From Photobacterium angustum (GTDB lineage Bacteria > Pseudomonadota > Gammaproteobacteria > Enterobacterales > Vibrionaceae): a stretch of 64,000 nucleotides of DNA. Under the pieces are notes generated by a model. The model was not told the origin of the DNA, ran no database searches, and saw only the letters and a program-made list of their open reading frames with translations. A program made the position numbers and the translations under genes. The number at the start of each line of letters is the position of its first letter. The first letter of the stretch is position 1. Shown here in pieces: positions 28,715 through 38,234 of this stretch. The stretch is taken from assembly GCF_003026365.1 (NCBI RefSeq), contig NZ_PYOM01000003.1, positions 1-64,000 on the forward strand, read 5' to 3'.

Positions 28715-30568
28715 GTGAAGCATTCATTCCCTACTATGATTAATTGGTCTTGGCTTTTTATTCAAGCTAAAAAACATCGTCCCCGTCTTATCACCGCGAA
28801 TATTATTGCTGTTATTGCCACCTTGATTAGCGTACCAATTCCATTACTTATGCCATTAATGGTCGATGAAGTATTACTGCATAAGCCAGCTGAAGGGATC
28901 CAATATTTAAACCACCTTCTTCCCGAGCAATGGCAATCACCTACTGGCTATATCTTATTAGTGTTATTTTTAGTTGTCTTAATGCGAACCGTAAGCCAGG
29001 CATTGAACATTTTACAAAGCCGTCAGTTCACGCTTGTATCAAAAGAGATTACCTTTAATTTACGTCAGCATTTATTGGATAAATTAGGGCGTATTAGCAT
29101 GCGCCAATATGAAGAAAAAGGCAGTGGTGGCATTACTTCACATCTTGTCACTGATGTTGAGACTATCGATAAATTTGTCGGAGATACGTTAAGTCGTTTT
29201 ATCATCGGCTTGCTCACCGTCGTAGGTACTGCTGGCGTTTTATTATGGTTAGATTGGCGACTCGGGTTATTTATTCTTGTCATTAACCCTGTTGTTGTTT
29301 ATGCATCTAAGATGATGGGCAACCGCGTTAAAAACCTGAAGCGTCAAGAAAATCAATCTTATGAAAAATTCCAACAGCGTTTAGTTGAAGTATTAGATGG
29401 CATATACCAATTGCGCGCATCTAATCGTGAGCGTGAATTTTTGGCTCAACTAAAATCACAAGCAAATGACATACGCCACAGTGCTGATAAGTTTGCATGG
29501 CAATCAGAAGCTGCAGGACGCATCTCTTTCTTATTATTCTTGGCAGGTTTTGAAGTATTTCGCGCCGCTGCAATGTTAATGGTGCTTTTTAGTGGCTTAT
29601 CTATCGGTGAAATGCTGGCTGTCTTTAGTTACTTATGGTTCATGCTTGGACCTGTACAAGAATTATTGGGGATTCAATTTTCTTGGTACAGTGCGTCTGC
29701 TGCCATGCAACGTTTAAATACGCTGTTAGCTTTAGAAGAAGAAGTTCGCCCTACTGCTTCCGTTTATCCCTTTAATCACAATGAAGCACTAGATATTAAA
29801 GTAAGAAATGTTCGTTTTTCTTATGACAACGATAAAGAAGTGCTGCGAGGTTTAAATATTGATATCCCTGCAGGAAAACGTGTTGCTCTTGTAGGTGCGT
29901 CAGGCGGCGGTAAATCAACCTTAATTCAATTACTGCTTGGCATTTACCAAAAGCAATCAGGTGATATTTTTATTAATGGGCACACGATTGAAGCGGTCAG
30001 TTATGAATCTCTTCGTGAACGTATGGCTGTTGTGCTCCAGCAGCCCGTTTTATTCAACGATACATTACGTCATAACTTAACATTAGGTGGAGACTATACT
30101 GATGATGAACTCTGGAATGCGTTAGACATTGCTCAACTAACAGACATGACAGAGCGTTTAACACACGGACTAGATACTGAAATTGGTCGACAAGGTATTC
30201 GTTTATCCGGTGGTCAGCGTCAACGTTTGGCGATCGCCCGTATGATCTTATCTAACCCTGACTTTGTCATTTTAGATGAAGCAACATCAGCGTTAGATAC
30301 TTCAACAGAAGCTGCACTTCATAAAGCGCTGAATGGCTTTTTAAAAGATAAAACAACCTTAATTGTTGCCCACCGTTTATCTGCCGTTAAACAAGCTGAT
30401 TTAATCTATGTCTTAGAAGATGGATTAGTCAGTCAATCAGGCACACATACAGAGTTAGTGAGCCAACATGGGTTATATCGAACACTTTACGGTTCAATTC
30501 AATCACCTAATAATGATGTTGAACAAACAGATGAACAACTTCCAGTAGCAAGAATCGGTACAAAATAA
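28715..30568 (+). CDS. ABC exporter, fused membrane and ATPase domains
   Basis: This 617-residue half-transporter presumably works as a dimer. Six membrane helices lie in residues 15-320 and the ATP-binding domain in 350-595, with Walker A GASGGGKST, signature LSGGQRQRLAIARM, Walker B VILDEATSALD and the H-loop VAHRLS. It belongs to the lipid/drug/peptide exporter class (MsbA/MdlB-like); the cargo cannot be read from the sequence. The start is GTG at 28715 with AGGAA 11 nt upstream; an ATG at 28736 has no ribosome site. It interrupts the otherwise conserved msrC-letA pair and may be iron-regulated. Confidence 0.85.
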   Translation: MKHSFPTMINWSWLFIQAKKHRPRLITANIIAVIATLISVPIPLLMPLMVDEVLLHKPAEGIQYLNHLLPEQWQSPTGYILLVLFLVVLMRTVSQALNILQSRQFTLVSKEITFNLRQHLLDKLGRISMRQYEEKGSGGITSHLVTDVETIDKFVGDTLSRFIIGLLTVVGTAGVLLWLDWRLGLFILVINPVVVYASKMMGNRVKNLKRQENQSYEKFQQRLVEVLDGIYQLRASNREREFLAQLKSQANDIRHSADKFAWQSEAAGRISFLLFLAGFEVFRAAAMLMVLFSGLSIGEMLAVFSYLWFMLGPVQELLGIQFSWYSASAAMQRLNTLLALEEEVRPTASVYPFNHNEALDIKVRNVRFSYDNDKEVLRGLNIDIPAGKRVALVGASGGGKSTLIQLLLGIYQKQSGDIFINGHTIEAVSYESLRERMAVVLQQPVLFNDTLRHNLTLGGDYTDDELWNALDIAQLTDMTERLTHGLDTEIGRQGIRLSGGQRQRLAIARMILSNPDFVILDEATSALDTSTEAALHKALNGFLKDKTTLIVAHRLSAVKQADLIYVLEDGLVSQSGTHTELVSQHGLYRTLYGSIQSPNNDVEQTDEQLPVARIGTK

Positions 30569-30685
30569 TATAGTACCCTTCCTTGACGCTCATGGGCTAT
30601 CATTCACTATGTTTTTACAAACGTGTGAATTTTTATTTCGTGAGCGTTTTTATATCTCGCTCTTTTGCAAAGGAAACAACGTACT

Positions 30686-31882
30686 ATGTCGACGGCCAGA
30701 CGCTGCCCCGGTTGCAATTTACTCGTGCTCCCTGAGGTTGCTCAACAAGGACACAGTGCTTACTGTCCCCGTTGCCAAACACGTTTATATCGTGGGGGAA
30801 CAGCAAGATTTAATGCGGAACTGGCGATAGCCGCAGCGGGTTTAATCCTTTTTATTCCAACTATTACTTTACCATTAATCACAATACGATTATTCGGTCA
30901 GATGATCCCAGCGACACTTCCATCTGGCGCCATCACACTTTCAGAAAATTTTCCTGGCGTTGCCGCATTAATTTTATTTTGTAGCGTTATTGCTCCGCTA
31001 TTAGTCATAGGGGCGGTTTTTAGCGCCCAATTTTCCCTTAAATTTCGTCACTTTACTCTATTTAAAGCATCAACATGGGTTCTTCACCATTTAAAGCAAT
31101 GGGTTATGCTCGATGTCTTTTTAGTTAGTCTCGCCATTGCATGTTTTAAAGTACAAGAAGTTGCAGAAATTAATATCGGTCTCGGGCTGTACTGTCTCAT
31201 CACCTTACAGATATTATTTCTCGTGTTACTAACACGTATCAGTGTTCGTCGTTATTGGGATGCGTGGCAACCTGAGAATGAACATATAAGTGATGACTTA
31301 GGCACTCTTTGTACTACATGTCATTTAACACAAGAGCACCTGACCCATTGCCGCCGTTGTAACAGTGCGTTACACGATCGTATTCCTCATTCAATTCAAA
31401 AAACATGGGCGTATTTAATTTCAGCGAGTATTTTTATCTTACCTGCGAACCTTTATCCCATTTCAATTTTCATGAATAACGGTAAGCGTATTGAAGATAC
31501 TATTTTTTCAGGTGTTGCCGAACTCGTCAAAACGGGAATGACAGGCATCGCAGCAATCATCTTTATTGCCAGTATTGTTGTCCCTGTCGCGAAAATTCTA
31601 AGTTTGGCTTATATCCTTTTAGCCATTCAGTTCAAACGAAAAACACACCATCTATTACGTATGCGAATATTTCGTGCCGTGCACTGGATAGGTAAATGGT
31701 CGGTAATGGATCTTTTTGTTATCGCCATCATGGTCACATTAATCGACCGTGGACAAGTTCTTGATTTCACGCCGGGACCTGGGGCAATTGCCTTTGCCGT
31801 CGTGGTAGTATTAACAATGTTAGCAGCAGAAAGTTTAGATTCTCGCCTGATATGGGACAATTATGAACAACGATCCAAATAA
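30686..31882 (+). CDS. letA: LetA (YebS, PqiA family) membrane protein
   Basis: LetA is the inner-membrane partner of LetB in a lipid-transport system across the envelope. The 398-residue protein has two PqiA modules, each preceded by a zinc-ribbon-like cysteine set: CPGC ... CPRC (near residues 8-35) and CTTC ... CRRC (near 212-230). Each is followed by about four membrane helices. The ATG at 30686 with AAGGA upstream is chosen over an in-frame TTG at 30665. The stop overlaps the letB start by 20 bp, as expected for coupled translation. Confidence 0.93.
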   Translation: MSTARRCPGCNLLVLPEVAQQGHSAYCPRCQTRLYRGGTARFNAELAIAAAGLILFIPTITLPLITIRLFGQMIPATLPSGAITLSENFPGVAALILFCSVIAPLLVIGAVFSAQFSLKFRHFTLFKASTWVLHHLKQWVMLDVFLVSLAIACFKVQEVAEINIGLGLYCLITLQILFLVLLTRISVRRYWDAWQPENEHISDDLGTLCTTCHLTQEHLTHCRRCNSALHDRIPHSIQKTWAYLISASIFILPANLYPISIFMNNGKRIEDTIFSGVAELVKTGMTGIAAIIFIASIVVPVAKILSLAYILLAIQFKRKTHHLLRMRIFRAVHWIGKWSVMDLFVIAIMVTLIDRGQVLDFTPGPGAIAFAVVVVLTMLAAESLDSRLIWDNYEQRSK

Positions 31883-34490
31883 CGAACAACCCAAGAAGGT
31901 GAAAATTCGCCGTGATCGAGGGCTATCACCGCTGTGGCTGTTGCCGCTATTAGCATTAATACTTGCCAGTTGGTTACTGTATAAATCAGTTAATGAAGCC
32001 GGTGAACGTATTCAAATTCACTTTAACGATGCTGTGGGCTTAGTCGCAGGAAGAACGACTATTCGTTATCAAGGTCTTGAAGTCGGTATTGTACGTGATG
32101 TCAGCCTATCAAAGGATCTTAAGAGTATTTACGTTACTGCCGACATTTACCCTGAAGCGGTAAATATCCTTCGTAAAAACACCCGATTCTGGCTAGTCAA
32201 ACCTAAGGCCTCAATAACCGGTATTTCAGGCTTAGATACCCTTGTTTCTGGTAACTACATTGCGTTATTACCCGGTGATGGTCCTGAAGCAACGAAATTT
32301 ACAGCATTAGAAAACCAACCTGCAGATACACCATTAGAAGATGGTTTAAAACTGCAATTAAAAGCACCGAATCTTGGTTCAATCAGTATTGGTTCACAAA
32401 TTTTTTATAAAAAGATCCCTGTCGGTGAGGTTTTCAACTACACCCTTAGTGATAACAAAAAAGAAGTCATTATTGATGCACTAATCAAACCTAAATATGC
32501 CAATCTGGTTACAGGTAAAAGCCGTTTCTGGAATGTAAGTGGTATGCGTGCGGATATTGGCTTTAATGGTGTTGATGTGCAATTTGAAAGCTTGTCAGCA
32601 TTAATTGCTGGTGCTATCGCCTTTGATTCGCCTGATAAAGGTAAAGTCATTGAAAAAAATCATCTGTTTAAGCTCTACCCTGACATCAATACAGCCGGTC
32701 GTGGTATTGCTATCACGATAACATTGCCAGATAACAATGATATTAGCGATTCAGGTTCCCCTATCATGTACCGTGGTTTGCAGATCGGTAAAATCACCGA
32801 TGTAAGCCTTGATGAAAAAACCAATAAGATTATCGCACATGCCGCAATTGAACCTAGCATGCGTGAGTACTTAAATAGCGGCTCTCGTTTATTACTCGAA
32901 GAAGCAGAAGTATCACTTAATGGTGTTAAAAATATCGGTAATCTTGTACGAGGCAATTTCTTACGTTTAATACCAGGTAAAGGCGAAACTTCACGCCAGT
33001 TTACAGCAATTACCCGTGACACCTTAGAAGAGCAGCAACCCGGCGTAGCAACCTTCAAACTATATGCTGATAAAAGTTTTGGTATTAAACGTGGCACCAA
33101 ATTACGCTTTAAGGGATTAGATGTCGGACGAATCACTAATGTTGAGTTATCTGGTGAGCGTGTAAGTTTTGATGTACTAGTTCAACCTGAGTACACAAAC
33201 TTAATCCGAAGCGGCAGTCGCTTTTTCGTTGATGGTGGTGTCGATGCCAGCATTTCAAGTAAAGGTATTGATGTTTCTATTCCACCAGCTGATCAATTGA
33301 TCAGCAGTGCGATTAGCTTCACCTCTATTGGTAGTAAAAAAATAAACAAAAGCTACACCCTATTTAAAAGCCGAAGTCTTGCCGATCTTGCAGATGAAAA
33401 GCTGAAAGGCTATAGCAGTATTAGCTTATTTGCTGATAAGTTACCTCCTGTATCTGAAGGTAGCCCAGTACTTTACCGTAACTTACAAGTAGGTGAAGTG
33501 AGTGATTTTGCTTTAAAAGATAACGGTGTAAGCATTAAATTAAATATCGAGAAAAAATACCGTCATTTGATCACTAACCACACCGTTTTTTGGAACCGTT
33601 CAGGTATTGAAGTAGAAGCAGGATTAAATGGTGTAAAATTAGTCACAGATCCCCTATCCACACTTATTAAAGGTGGTATTGCCTTTGATAATATCGAGCA
33701 AGTGACCAACCGTATTGGCTCTAAATACAAGCTTTACCCAAGCTTAAGTTCAGCGCAGCATTTCGGACAGTTGATCACTTTAACAGCCGATGATGCACGG
33801 TCTGTCTCTAACAATACAGAGATCAAATTCCAAGGCGTAACCATTGGTAAAATCATTAACATCGAACCTAATTTTCATACAAACAACGTGAAAATACAGG
33901 CTCGTTTGTACCCTAAATACGCTCAAAAAATTGCAAAGTCAGATAGCTACTTTTGGGTTGTTAAACCCAAAATCAGCTTAAGCGGTAGTGAAAACTTGGA
34001 CTCGTTACTAAGCTCTTACATTGCCGTTCAACCGGGTAAAGGTCACTTTTCTGATACCTTTAAGCTAGGCTCTGCAGAGTTGTTTAATTCCCGCGTCACG
34101 ATCGTGTTAGAAAGTGAAGAGCGTGATTCGATTAGCGAAGGAACACCACTGCTTTACCGTGATATTCAAGTTGGACAAGTGGTTGATGTTTCACTCGGTG
34201 ATTTAGCTGACCGCGTTATTATAAAAGCCCAACTTGAAAAGCAATACCGCCATCTAGTGCGTAAAAACACCGTATTTTGGAATACCTCTGGTGTGAATGT
34301 TGATATCGGTATTACAGGTGCCAACATAAAAGCAGGTACATTTGATAGCTTATTACGTGGTGGAATTGCCTTTGCAACACCCGAAAAGCAACCACTTGAA
34401 CCACAAGTTAAAGCAGGGACTCACTTCTTACTACATAAAGAAGCAAACCCTAAATGGTTAGCATGGCGTACTGCAATTCCTGAGCGTTAA
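31863..34490 (+). CDS. letB: LetB (YebT), seven-MCE envelope lipid tunnel
   Basis: LetB forms a long hexameric tunnel of stacked MCE rings that bridges inner and outer membranes for lipid transfer. The length of 875 residues matches E. coli YebT (877). A single N-terminal membrane helix (about 20-40, LWLLPLLALILASWLL) is followed by repeated MCE domains, recognisable by recurring motifs such as IRYQGLEVG, IFYKKIPVGEV, MYRGLQIGKI, LRFKGLDVGRI, LYRNLQVGEV, IKFQGVTIGKI and LYRDIQVGQV, seven in all. It overlaps letA and is followed by a strong terminator. Confidence 0.96.
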   Translation: MNNDPNNEQPKKVKIRRDRGLSPLWLLPLLALILASWLLYKSVNEAGERIQIHFNDAVGLVAGRTTIRYQGLEVGIVRDVSLSKDLKSIYVTADIYPEAVNILRKNTRFWLVKPKASITGISGLDTLVSGNYIALLPGDGPEATKFTALENQPADTPLEDGLKLQLKAPNLGSISIGSQIFYKKIPVGEVFNYTLSDNKKEVIIDALIKPKYANLVTGKSRFWNVSGMRADIGFNGVDVQFESLSALIAGAIAFDSPDKGKVIEKNHLFKLYPDINTAGRGIAITITLPDNNDISDSGSPIMYRGLQIGKITDVSLDEKTNKIIAHAAIEPSMREYLNSGSRLLLEEAEVSLNGVKNIGNLVRGNFLRLIPGKGETSRQFTAITRDTLEEQQPGVATFKLYADKSFGIKRGTKLRFKGLDVGRITNVELSGERVSFDVLVQPEYTNLIRSGSRFFVDGGVDASISSKGIDVSIPPADQLISSAISFTSIGSKKINKSYTLFKSRSLADLADEKLKGYSSISLFADKLPPVSEGSPVLYRNLQVGEVSDFALKDNGVSIKLNIEKKYRHLITNHTVFWNRSGIEVEAGLNGVKLVTDPLSTLIKGGIAFDNIEQVTNRIGSKYKLYPSLSSAQHFGQLITLTADDARSVSNNTEIKFQGVTIGKIINIEPNFHTNNVKIQARLYPKYAQKIAKSDSYFWVVKPKISLSGSENLDSLLSSYIAVQPGKGHFSDTFKLGSAELFNSRVTIVLESEERDSISEGTPLLYRDIQVGQVVDVSLGDLADRVIIKAQLEKQYRHLVRKNTVFWNTSGVNVDIGITGANIKAGTFDSLLRGGIAFATPEKQPLEPQVKAGTHFLLHKEANPKWLAWRTAIPER

Positions 34491-34510
34491 CAGCTAAAAT
34501 CAAACAAAAT

Positions 34511-34537
34511 AAAGAGCACTTCGGTGCTCTTTTTTTA
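34511..34537 (+). terminator. letAB terminator
   Basis: AAAGAGCAC-TTCG-GTGCTCTTT is a perfect 9-bp stem with a TTCG tetraloop and seven further T, 20 bp after the letB stop. Confidence 0.92.
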
Positions 34538-34639
34538 TTCAGAAAAAGCCTTTATTACGCTTTGTATTAGCAAAAACTGCAATTCATACCAAACTGTTAT
34601 AAAATCAGCATCATTAGCTAGTTAATAGAGATCCTTCCT

Positions 34640-36070
34640 TTGCATCCGAATATTCACATCCCTGACGCATTTATCGATTTAATCAAGCAAACCATGCCTG
34701 AGCATTTAGATATCGATGAATTTATTGCTTGTTGTAAAACACCTCTTCGTCGCAGCATTCGCGTCAATACACTTAAAATTAGTGTTGAGGATTTCTTAGC
34801 GCGTGTTGCAAATCGTGGGTGGACATTAACGCCTGTTCCTTGGTGTGATACTGGCTTTTGGATTGAACGAGAAGACGAAGATACTGTTTCTCTTGGTAAT
34901 ACCGCAGAGCACATGGCAGGACTTTTCTATATTCAAGAAGCCAGCTCTATGATGCCAGTTACCGCGTTACTTAAAGATAATGACGCATTAGACTGCGTAT
35001 TAGATATGGCATCAGCGCCAGGTTCCAAAACCACCCAAATTGCTTCTGCGATGCAAAACCGTGGCGCACTGGTTGCCAACGAGTTAGCCGCGAGCCGTAT
35101 TAAAGTACTTCATTCAAACTTACAACGCTGTGGTGTTCACAATGCGGCACTTACCCACTTTGACGGTTGCGTATTTGGCACATGGGCACCTGAGTCTTTT
35201 GATTCAATATTATTAGACGCGCCATGTTCTGGCGAAGGTGCAATTCGTAAAGATGAAGATGCTATGGCAAATTGGAGCCTAGCTTCTATTGATGAAATTG
35301 CCGAAGTACAACGCAACCTTATTGTAAGTGCCTTCCAAGCACTGAAAACTGGTGGTGTTATGGTTTATTCTACATGTACATTAAACCAGAGTGAAAACCA
35401 AGAAGTCTGTCATTTCTTAAAAGAAAAATTTGGTGACGCTGTAGAATTTGAACCACTCAATACCTTATTTGATGGTGCAGAAAAATCACTTACTGAAGAC
35501 GGTTTCCTACACGTTTACCCACAGATTTTTGATAGCGAAGGTTTCTTTGTCGCTCGTATTCGTAAGCTGGCACCTGTTGAAACCGACAGTGTAAAAAAAC
35601 GTATGGGTAAATTCCCATTTGCTCAGCTTAAAGAGAAAGAACAGCAAGAGATTGACCAACAGCTTAAACAGGATTTAGATATTACCTTACCTGAGCAACA
35701 TGATGTTTGGTTACGTGATAAAGAGGTTTGGCTATTCCCTTCTCAACTGCGAACGTTAATCGGTGAAATTCGTTTCCAACGTATTGGTATTAAGCTCGCA
35801 GAACAACATAAGAAAGGTTATCGCTGGCAGCATGAAGCCGTAATGACATTGGCAACAGGCAAAGAATCTACAGCTATTGAACTGAATGTTGAACAAGCTA
35901 AAGAGTGGTTCATGGGACGCGATATTCGCCTAGAAATCCCAGCAGGTAAAGGTGAAGTGATTGTTACTTACCGTGATTACCCTATTGGTATTGGTAAATG
36001 GGTGAGCAACCGTATCAAAAATGGCTTACCTCGTGAATTAGTTCGCGATACTAACCTATTTGATATTTAA
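34640..36070 (+). CDS. rsmF: 16S rRNA m5C1407 methyltransferase RsmF
   Basis: RsmF methylates C1407 of 16S rRNA in the small subunit. It has 476 residues (E. coli 479). It starts at TTG 34640, followed by HPNIHIPDAFIDLIKQTMPE, which aligns with the E. coli N-terminus; no in-frame ATG lies upstream before a stop. Motifs are RRSIRVNTLK, SAM binding APGSKTTQIA, DAPCSGEGAIRKD and the catalytic STCTLN cysteine. The C-terminal part carries the RNA-binding domains. The rarer TTG start and weak ribosome site suggest low expression. Confidence 0.94.
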   Translation: MHPNIHIPDAFIDLIKQTMPEHLDIDEFIACCKTPLRRSIRVNTLKISVEDFLARVANRGWTLTPVPWCDTGFWIEREDEDTVSLGNTAEHMAGLFYIQEASSMMPVTALLKDNDALDCVLDMASAPGSKTTQIASAMQNRGALVANELAASRIKVLHSNLQRCGVHNAALTHFDGCVFGTWAPESFDSILLDAPCSGEGAIRKDEDAMANWSLASIDEIAEVQRNLIVSAFQALKTGGVMVYSTCTLNQSENQEVCHFLKEKFGDAVEFEPLNTLFDGAEKSLTEDGFLHVYPQIFDSEGFFVARIRKLAPVETDSVKKRMGKFPFAQLKEKEQQEIDQQLKQDLDITLPEQHDVWLRDKEVWLFPSQLRTLIGEIRFQRIGIKLAEQHKKGYRWQHEAVMTLATGKESTAIELNVEQAKEWFMGRDIRLEIPAGKGEVIVTYRDYPIGIGKWVSNRIKNGLPRELVRDTNLFDI

Positions 36071-36341
36071 GATAAAAATATTGTTAATTTCATAAAGCAT
36101 CGTTAATGATGATTTTATTAAATGCAATAACTGGAAAATAAACATTATTCAACTAACATTGAAAGTGTAATCAAACTCCATTTACTAACCAGTTAGCGCA
36201 AGGCTCTTACGAGAGCCATTCCCCTAGGCCCGAGACAGGAGTCGTTTCGGGCTATTTTTTGCCTCAAATGAATCGTTGTCGTTAACTTTCAAATAGCAAC
36301 GTAAGCACATAAGACATTGTTAATACTTACAATAGATATAA
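36071..36341 (+). ncRNA. region with two adjacent hairpins, possible small RNA or rsmF 3' end
   Basis: After rsmF come about 130 AT-rich bases, then a perfect 6-bp hairpin (GGCTCT-TACG-AGAGCC, 36202-36217). Directly after it is a terminator hairpin (36228-36252, GCCCGAGAC...GTCGTTTCGGGC) with a T-tract to 36260. Two stacked hairpins ending in a T-tract are typical of Hfq-type small RNAs, but the same layout could simply be the end of the rsmF transcript. No known RNA family is recognised. Confidence 0.3.
36228..36260 (+). terminator. rho-independent terminator downstream of rsmF
   Basis: GC-rich stem GCCCGAGAC / GTCGTTTCGGGC with ATTTTTT behind it; it ends either rsmF or a small RNA. Confidence 0.8.
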
Positions 36342-36343
36342 AA

Positions 36344-36366
36344 AAACCGAGCATTAAGCTCGGTTT
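36344..36366 (-). terminator. tmaR terminator
   Basis: The minus strand reads AAACCGAGC-TTAAT-GCTCGGTTT followed by TTTT, 60 bp beyond the tmaR stop. Confidence 0.85.
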
Positions 36367-36425
36367 AATTTCAACTAACTATATAAGCTGAAGTATATTA
36401 TATACTCTTAGCTTTCTAGTGTTGT

Positions 36426-36737
36426 TTAGTGTTTATGTGCAACGATCTCAGCTTTCTTTAGCTCTTTTACTGACTTGCTTACTTCACGACGCTCTTTCGA
36501 AAGCTCTGCACTGATAATGATATGATCATCAACACGATCTTCGTAGTCGCCTTTCATATTTTCAACGATTTCAACGATTTGATCGTGGCTCATATCGGCC
36601 TTAATGTAATCCATCAAGTTCTCTAACAGCTCAACACGCTTACGGTTATCACGAATCTTACGATCGTTATCTAGGATTTCGCGTTTTAGTTTGTTTTTAC
36701 GACGTGTTTGGCGAACGAGTTCAAGGATGTTGTTCAT
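36426..36737 (-). CDS. tmaR: pole-localizer protein TmaR (YeeX, DUF496)
   Basis: TmaR clusters at cell poles and controls polar placement and activity of phosphotransferase enzyme I in E. coli. This 103-residue protein aligns throughout with YeeX (109): [36 protein letters not shown] and [11 protein letters not shown]. The tyrosine that is phosphorylated in E. coli (Tyr72) corresponds to Tyr65 here, in GDYEDR. Almost the whole protein is predicted coiled coil. It is monocistronic with its own terminator. Confidence 0.93.
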   Translation of the reverse strand: MNNILELVRQTRRKNKLKREILDNDRKIRDNRKRVELLENLMDYIKADMSHDQIVEIVENMKGDYEDRVDDHIIISAELSKERREVSKSVKELKKAEIVAHKH

Positions 36738-37255
36738 GTGTAGTCCTTAGTCTGAAAATAAAACCTTGTGAAACTGATTTAATGCAAGGGATAGAAATAA
36801 TGCACTTCCTAGTACATAACCGTCGAGTCTCAGTTTATTACTGAAATCGTTATATCAGAAAGTCATTCGTAAACTCAAGCAATACTCATGATTAAATGCC
36901 CAATGATGATTCTATGAACATCAACTTATGTTTCTCGCTCAAATATCGCACAAAATACTCAACAACTTTTTGATATTTTACAATAAATCGTCCTATTTTT
37001 ATTAGTAATTATGACAATTAGACAATCAATGTAATGTGTAATAACAAAATGGTATCTTTTGTGAAATCTCCCACAAAAAAAGCCTTCCTGTATTTGCAAA
37101 TGGCATATCAGCGCCTACTCTTGAAATAGACCAGTACTCGTTTACAACAATGCAATCTGGACAAGGATAGCTTCCTAGAAGTGTTCAAGCTCAAATAGCG
37201 TAGTAACCCGATATTGGCAACACAGTGTTTGATGTAAAGTTTATCAGGAGAGAAC
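36738..37255. other. 518-bp intergenic region, tmaR-csp1 divergent promoters
   Basis: No supported gene. The right part (about 37090-37255) is probably the long 5' leader of the cold-shock gene, as is usual for cspA-type mRNAs. Confidence 0.5.
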
Positions 37256-37465
37256 ATGTCAAAAGCAACAGGTACCGTTAAGTGGTTTAACGAAGAGAAA
37301 GGTTTTGGTTTTATCACTCAGGATAACGGCGGTGCTGACGTATTTGTACACTTCCGTGCGATTACTGGCGATGGTTTCAAAACCCTAACTGAAGGACAAA
37401 AAGTTTCTTACGAAACAGAGCAAGGTCCTAAAGGTTTACAAGCTGCAAATGTTGAAAAAGCGTAA
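37256..37465 (+). CDS. cold-shock protein, CspA family (copy 1)
   Basis: This 69-residue OB-fold protein binds single-stranded RNA and DNA. RNP1 (KGFGFI) and RNP2 (VFVHF) motifs are intact, inside [20 protein letters not shown] and [16 protein letters not shown] precedes the ATG. A second copy lies 480 bp downstream at about 80% identity, each with its own terminator, which points to a tandem duplication. Whether it is cold-induced cannot be read from the sequence, but the long upstream leader is typical of cold-inducible members. Confidence 0.93.
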   Translation: MSKATGTVKWFNEEKGFGFITQDNGGADVFVHFRAITGDGFKTLTEGQKVSYETEQGPKGLQAANVEKA

Positions 37466-37510
37466 TTACTTGCTTATCTAACGTTACGTTAGTTCACATA
37501 GCACTTGATA

Positions 37511-37534
37511 AAAGGGTCGTCTCGGCCCTTTTTT
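37511..37534 (+). terminator. terminator after csp copy 1
   Basis: AAAGGGTCG / CGGCCCTTTTTT with a short loop, 45 bp after the stop. Confidence 0.75.
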
Positions 37535-37945
37535 CGCCAACAATTAATCTCCCCATCTTACCTCCCGCACCCATAATCGACTACATAAAAGCGATTTACC
37601 AGTTAAAAATGCAAGACTAGAGCACGATTATAGATATTGATAGACTTATTATTATTCAAATTCCCGACAAGAATTAACCACCCTGATTAATAAGATATCT
37701 ATTTCATAATATTCTTTGCTTTTTTTTTGTAATACGGCTCACATTATAAAGCGATAAATAAGTAACTCACTTGCTCTTTAAAATCGAAAATGGCTTAATA
37801 TCAGCGTCCTATATAACAGGGCTATTTATGAAACAAAGTGAAAGAAAAACTTCGTTACACTGTTCAAACGTACACAGTTGTCCTGAAGCGCTTCAATATT
37901 CTTTTGTACATAAGTAACACATTAATTTATTTCAGGAGACATCAC
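37535..37945 (+). promoter_or_regulatory. promoter and long leader of csp copy 2
   Basis: A 411-bp gene-free stretch precedes the second cold-shock gene. CAAACGTACACAG near 37865 resembles part of the cold box of E. coli cspA (TTGACGTACAGA). A structured leader that acts as an RNA thermosensor is known for cspA; here it is inferred from length and position. Confidence 0.35.
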
Positions 37946-38155
37946 ATGTCTAAAGCAACTGGTATCGTTAAGTGGTTCAACGATGAGAAAGGTTTCGGTT
38001 TCATCACTCAAGATAATGGCGGCGCTGACGTATTCGTTCACTTCCGTGCTATCGCTGGTGAAGGCTTCAAATCTCTAGCAGAAGGTCAAAAGGTTTCTTT
38101 TGACGTTGAGCAAGGCCAAAAAGGTCCTCAAGCTGCTAACGTTGAGCGCATCTAA
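37946..38155 (+). CDS. cold-shock protein, CspA family (copy 2)
   Basis: This 69-residue paralogue of the gene at 37256 keeps both RNA-binding motifs (KGFGFI, VFVHF). The ATG at 37946 follows CAGGAGAC; the open frame extends upstream to 37838, but that part has no ribosome site and no Csp similarity. Differences from copy 1 gather in the C-terminal half ([21 protein letters not shown]). Confidence 0.94.
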   Translation: MSKATGIVKWFNDEKGFGFITQDNGGADVFVHFRAIAGEGFKSLAEGQKVSFDVEQGQKGPQAANVERI

Positions 38156-38179
38156 TCTACAACGAACAGTTGAAGAAGT

Positions 38180-38206
38180 AAGGGTATCTTAGGATGCCCT
38201 TTTTTA
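38180..38206 (+). terminator. terminator after csp copy 2
   Basis: AAGGGTATC-TTAG-GATGCCCTT with a T-tract, 25 bp after the stop. Confidence 0.85.
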
Positions 38207-38234
38207 TTGCCGCTGAAAAATAGTATCAATCGAC

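Noticed and set aside
30609..30830. 73-codon plus-strand frame overlapping the letA start
   Set aside because: Out-of-frame shadow of letA with no homology.
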